The notes beneath the pieces were generated by a model. That model saw only the letters and a program-made list of their open reading frames with translations. It was not told the origin of the DNA and searched no databases. DNA of 36,098 nucleotides from Fibrobacter sp. UWR4 (GTDB lineage Bacteria > Fibrobacterota > Fibrobacteria > Fibrobacterales > Fibrobacteraceae), in assembly GCF_003149045.1 (NCBI RefSeq), contig NZ_QGDU01000033.1, positions 1 through 36,098 on the forward strand, in the 5' to 3' direction. Below, piece by piece: positions 33,162 to 36,098 of this stretch. Position numbers and translations under genes: made by a program. Numbering within the stretch: position 1 is the first letter of the stretch; every line of letters begins with the position of its first letter.

Positions 33162-33989
33162 TTAGGCCCTCTTCTGACGACGACGTACGATGAAACGATC
33201 GGTACGCTTATTGTTACGAGTTTTTGCACCCTTAGAGTTCTTGCCCCAAGGAGAGCAGGGATGACGACCACCAGAGGTACGACCTTCACCACCACCAAGC
33301 GGATGGTCAACCGGGTTCATAACGACACCGCGGACAGAAGGACGCTTACCGAGCCAGCGAGAACGGCCAGCAGAACCGGAAGATTCATTCATGTGATCGA
33401 TATTGGAAACCTGACCAACGGTAGCGAGGCAGTCTTCCGGGATGTAGCGAACTTCGCCACTCGGGAGACGGACCTGACACAGCTTGCCATCCTTAGCAAC
33501 CAGTTCTGCACCGGCACCAGCGGAACGAGCAATCTGGGCACCCTTGCCCGGCTTCATTTCGATGTTGTGGATAATGGTGTTCAGCGGAATTTCGCGGAGG
33601 GGAAGAGCGTTACCCAGGCGGAATGCGGCACCTTCACCAGCATTCAGCACATCGCCAACCTTGATGTCGGCCGGAGCGATGATGTAAGCGCGCTTGCCAT
33701 CTTCGTACTTGACGAGAGCGATACGTGCGGAACGATTCGGATCGTATTCAACAGTTTCGACGGTGCAGGAAGCGGTGTTCTTGCGCTTGAAGTCGATGAT
33801 ACGATACAGTTTCTTGTGACCACCACCGCGACGGCGGGAGGTGATTTCACCGGCGTTGTTACGGCCAGAGCTGCGCTTGATACCTTCGGTAAGCGGCTTG
33901 TACGGCTTTTCAGCAGTGATTTCCTTGCGGTCACCAATCTGCTTGTAACGAAGCGTCGGGGTAAGCGGGCGATAAGACTTCAGACCCAT
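33162..33989 (-). CDS. rplB: 50S ribosomal protein L2
   Basis: A 275-residue protein with the RNA-binding OB and SH3-like domains and the conserved C-terminal region [20 protein letters not shown], whose histidine lies near the peptidyl-transferase centre. L2 is needed for subunit joining. It lies between rplW and rpsS with 2-3-base gaps. Confidence 0.97.
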   Translation of the reverse strand: MGLKSYRPLTPTLRYKQIGDRKEITAEKPYKPLTEGIKRSSGRNNAGEITSRRRGGGHKKLYRIIDFKRKNTASCTVETVEYDPNRSARIALVKYEDGKRAYIIAPADIKVGDVLNAGEGAAFRLGNALPLREIPLNTIIHNIEMKPGKGAQIARSAGAGAELVAKDGKLCQVRLPSGEVRYIPEDCLATVGQVSNIDHMNESSGSAGRSRWLGKRPSVRGVVMNPVDHPLGGGEGRTSGGRHPCSPWGKNSKGAKTRNNKRTDRFIVRRRQKRA

Positions 33990-33991
33990 GA

Positions 33992-34297
33992 TTATACTCC
34001 TTCGAACTCAGCGATGGACTGACCGGCCTTCAAAGTGATGTAGGCCTTCTTCCAGTTGGACTTCTTGCCAGCAACCATGCCCATACGGACACGCTTCATC
34101 TTACCACGGTTGATCAAGGTATTGACGGAGTCAACAGAAACGTTGAAACGCTTTTCAATAGCTTCCTTGATTTCGGTCTTGGTGGCAGACTTGGCAACCT
34201 TGAACACGTACTTCTTTGCACCCTTAGAAGCAGCCATAACCTTGGCGGCATCTTCGGTGATGTGCGGAGCAACGAGAATTTCGTGAATTTCAGCCAT
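33992..34297 (-). CDS. rplW: 50S ribosomal protein L23
   Basis: A 101-residue protein: [40 protein letters not shown] and the hairpin [20 protein letters not shown]. It forms the docking site for trigger factor, whose gene lies 16 kb away in this window. Its ATG overlaps the rplD stop as TAATG. Confidence 0.97.
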   Translation of the reverse strand: MAEIHEILVAPHITEDAAKVMAASKGAKKYVFKVAKSATKTEIKEAIEKRFNVSVDSVNTLINRGKMKRVRMGMVAGKKSNWKKAYITLKAGQSIAEFEGV

Positions 34298-34920
34298 TAG
34301 CGGCCTCCTTCAAGTTCTGCGAGAGCAGCCTGAGAGATAACAACGTTGTTTGCACGAACGATATCGTAGGTGTTGACGTCAGCAACGCGAGCGCAACGGC
34401 ACCAAGGGATATTGTTGGAAGACAGGTAGAGGTTAGCGTCCTTGTCGCTCACGATGAAGAGAGCGTTACGCTGTTCCAGACCAGCCTTTGCGAGGACGGA
34501 AAGGAGATCCTTGGTCTTGGGAGCTGCGAAGCTGAGAGCTTCGAACACCATCACCTTGCCTTCTGCAGCCTTAGCGGACAGAGCAGAGTGGAAAGCGATC
34601 TTCTTGACCTTCTTGTTCACCTTTTCGAAGTAGTCATGAGACTTAGGACCGTGAGCCTTAGCACCACGAACCCAAACTGCAGAGGTGTTCTGACCAGAAC
34701 GTGCACGACCAGTACCCTTCTGCTTCCAAGGCTTCTGACCACCACCGCTAACAGCGGACTTGTTCTTGGTCTGAGCAGTGCCCTGACGGTTGTTGTTCAG
34801 GATAGCCTTGATGTGCAAGTACATGCAAACCTTGTTGACTTCTTCCTCGAACATTGCCGGAAGCTGGATTTCATTCTTGTAGTCGCCAGTAGCGGCGAAG
34901 AGCTTTGCATTAGTAGCCAT
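34297..34920 (-). CDS. rplD: 50S ribosomal protein L4
   Basis: A 207-residue protein with the tunnel-reaching loop KPWKQKGTGRARSGQNTSAV. The following RGAKAHGPKSHDYFEKVNKK differs mildly from the usual GGGxxFGPxPRDY wording. In some bacteria L4 also controls the S10 operon; no leader is visible because the operon start lies outside. Overlaps both rplC and rplW by TAATG. Confidence 0.97.
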   Translation of the reverse strand: MATNAKLFAATGDYKNEIQLPAMFEEEVNKVCMYLHIKAILNNNRQGTAQTKNKSAVSGGGQKPWKQKGTGRARSGQNTSAVWVRGAKAHGPKSHDYFEKVNKKVKKIAFHSALSAKAAEGKVMVFEALSFAAPKTKDLLSVLAKAGLEQRNALFIVSDKDANLYLSSNNIPWCRCARVADVNTYDIVRANNVVISQAALAELEGGR

Positions 34921-35537
34921 TAGTCTTTCCTCACCACGATAATGCTGTTCTTTGCACCGGGGACTGCGCCGCGGACGAAGATCAGGTTGCGGTCGCCATC
35001 AACCTTAACGACCTGGAGGTGCTTAACGGTAACCTTCTTGTTACCGAACTGGCCAGCCATGCGCTTACCCGGGAAAACACGACCCGGATAGGAGTTAGCG
35101 GAAGTACCACCCGGTTCACGCATATTGTGAGTACCGTGGGAACGAGGACCGCTGTGGAAGTTGTGGCGCTTGATGGTACCAGAGAAGCCGTGACCCTTGG
35201 AGATACCGGAAACGTTGACAACCTTAGCGTCAGCGAAATCGGCAGCACCGAATTCCTTGCCAACCGGCCAGGATTCGAGATCAGCGACATCAAATTCAGC
35301 GAGGTGTTCACGAACAGCAACGTCAGCCTTCTTAAAGTGGCCGATTTCTGCCTTATTGGCACGCTGTTCCTTCTTGAGACCAAAGCCGATCTGGACAGCA
35401 GTATAGCCGTCCTTCTCTTCTGTCTTGTGGGAAACAACCACGCACGGACCGGCTTCGAGAACCGTTACAGGAACGCATTCGCCCTGTTCCGTGAATACTT
35501 GGGTCATTCCCAATTTCTTTGCGAGAATACCGTTCAT
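34920..35537 (-). CDS. rplC: 50S ribosomal protein L3
   Basis: The 205-residue protein begins MNGILAKKLGMTQVFTEQGE and contains RHNFHSGPRSHGTHNMREPG and RMAGQFGNKKVTVKHLQVVK; the glutamine of the last motif is the methylated residue in enterobacteria. L3 starts assembly near the peptidyl-transferase centre. Five bases follow rpsJ. Confidence 0.97.
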   Translation of the reverse strand: MNGILAKKLGMTQVFTEQGECVPVTVLEAGPCVVVSHKTEEKDGYTAVQIGFGLKKEQRANKAEIGHFKKADVAVREHLAEFDVADLESWPVGKEFGAADFADAKVVNVSGISKGHGFSGTIKRHNFHSGPRSHGTHNMREPGGTSANSYPGRVFPGKRMAGQFGNKKVTVKHLQVVKVDGDRNLIFVRGAVPGAKNSIIVVRKD

Positions 35538-35542
35538 TGTTA

Positions 35543-35851
35543 TTAAACCTTAATTTCGACTTCAACGCCTGCGGGCAAGTCAAGTTTCATGAGGGAATCT
35601 ACAGTCTGCGGAGTAGCATCAAGGATGTCGATAAGACGCTTGTGCGTACGGGATTCGAACTGTTCACGAGAAGTCTTGTTAATATGCGGAGAGCGGAGCA
35701 CCGTATACTTCTGGATCTTCGTCGGGAGAGGGATGGGGCCAGCAATGCGGGCACCAGTGTTCTTAGCTGTATTCACGATGTCTTGAGCAGAGCGGTCGAT
35801 CATGCGATGATCAAAGCTCTTCAAGCGAATACGAATGCGTTCACCAGCCAT
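35543..35851 (-). CDS. rpsJ: 30S ribosomal protein S10
   Basis: A 102-residue protein: [40 protein letters not shown] and [20 protein letters not shown]. It contributes to the small-subunit head and, with NusB, to transcription antitermination. It lies only 10 bases after tuf, so the S10 operon is probably read through from the tuf transcript. Confidence 0.97.
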   Translation of the reverse strand: MAGERIRIRLKSFDHRMIDRSAQDIVNTAKNTGARIAGPIPLPTKIQKYTVLRSPHINKTSREQFESRTHKRLIDILDATPQTVDSLMKLDLPAGVEVEIKV

Positions 35852-35861
35852 TGTAAATTCC

Positions 35862-36098
35862 TTACTTGATGATTTCGGTTACAGAACCAGCACCAACGGT
35901 ACGGCCACCTTCGCGGATTGCGAAGCGGAGCTGCTTTTCCATTGCGATCGGGGCAATGAGAGTGGTGTGGATGGTCACGGTGTCACCCGGGGTCACCATT
36001 TCGACACCTTCCGGCAGCTGGATGGTACCAGTAACGTCGGTGGTGCGGAAGTAGAACTGGGGACGATAGCCGTTCATGAACGGAGTATGGCGGCCACC
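35862..36098 (-). CDS. tuf: Elongation factor Tu, C-terminal part (partial)
   Basis: The last 78 residues of EF-Tu, in phase with the window edge: [20 protein letters not shown] followed by [19 protein letters not shown] and ending [13 protein letters not shown]-stop. This is domain 3 with the tRNA T-stem and Ts contacts. The rest, including the GTPase domain, lies beyond the window. Its position directly before rpsJ joins the str and S10 gene groups. Confidence 0.97.
   Translation of the reverse strand, partial: GGRHTPFMNGYRPQFYFRTTDVTGTIQLPEGVEMVTPGDTVTIHTTLIAPIAMEKQLRFAIREGGRTVGAGSVTEIIK

Noticed and set aside
1-36098. CRISPR array, prophage or complete insertion sequence
   Set aside because: No regularly spaced repeats, integrase or phage structural genes were seen; the only transposase lacks its N-terminal part.

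Overview
The window looks like chromosomal DNA of a Gram-negative bacterium of moderate GC content. Lipoprotein signal peptides, a Wza-type outer-membrane exporter, an AgmX/PglI-like envelope domain and an Rpn-type C-terminal fragment would fit Fibrobacter or a close relative. That placement is inference, since no database search was possible. Roughly the right half is housekeeping DNA and the left third is a patchwork of accessory and rearranged DNA.

Left region (1-7.3 kb): the tail of a probable Rpn/PD-(D/E)XK protein is followed by a promoter and a thioesterase-rarA pair. An M48 protease-LemA pair runs toward them. Then come a YhcG-type nuclease gene with a structured leader, a lipoprotein with an AgmX/PglI-like C-terminal domain, a 70-bp remnant of a second yhcG copy, and yggS, whose stop codon lies inside that remnant.

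Accessory block (7.3-12.1 kb): a lytic transglycosylase gene ends in an 82-bp segment that recurs at 10982-11063 with almost only synonymous differences. Between the two copies lies an AT-rich block with its own promoter, two lipoprotein genes (the larger with a HEVAH metalloprotease motif), a possible IS end and a transposase cut off at its N-terminus exactly at the second repeat. An AT-rich membrane-protein gene follows. I read this as an insertion that supplied a new 3' end to its target gene, leaving the old end stranded.

Protein quality control (12.1-18 kb): trigger factor, ClpP, ClpX and Lon are encoded in that order on the minus strand, preceded by tRNA-Leu(UAG) and closed by a terminator. 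This is a folding and degradation cluster.

Polysaccharide assembly (18-23 kb): Wza-, Wzz- and Wzy-like genes on the minus strand converge on a Wzx-like flippase on the plus strand. The last codons of wzy and wzx overlap by 60 bp. No glycosyltransferase is present here.

Translation and secretion (23.1-36.1 kb): an uninterrupted minus-strand S10-spc-alpha super-operon runs from tuf (partial) and rpsJ to rpoA and rplQ, ending at a strong symmetric terminator. Gene order is conserved except that rpsD is absent between rpsK and rpoA and neither adk nor map lies between secY and infA. Seven gene pairs share TAATG stop-start overlaps and one shares TAGTG, suggesting widespread translational coupling.
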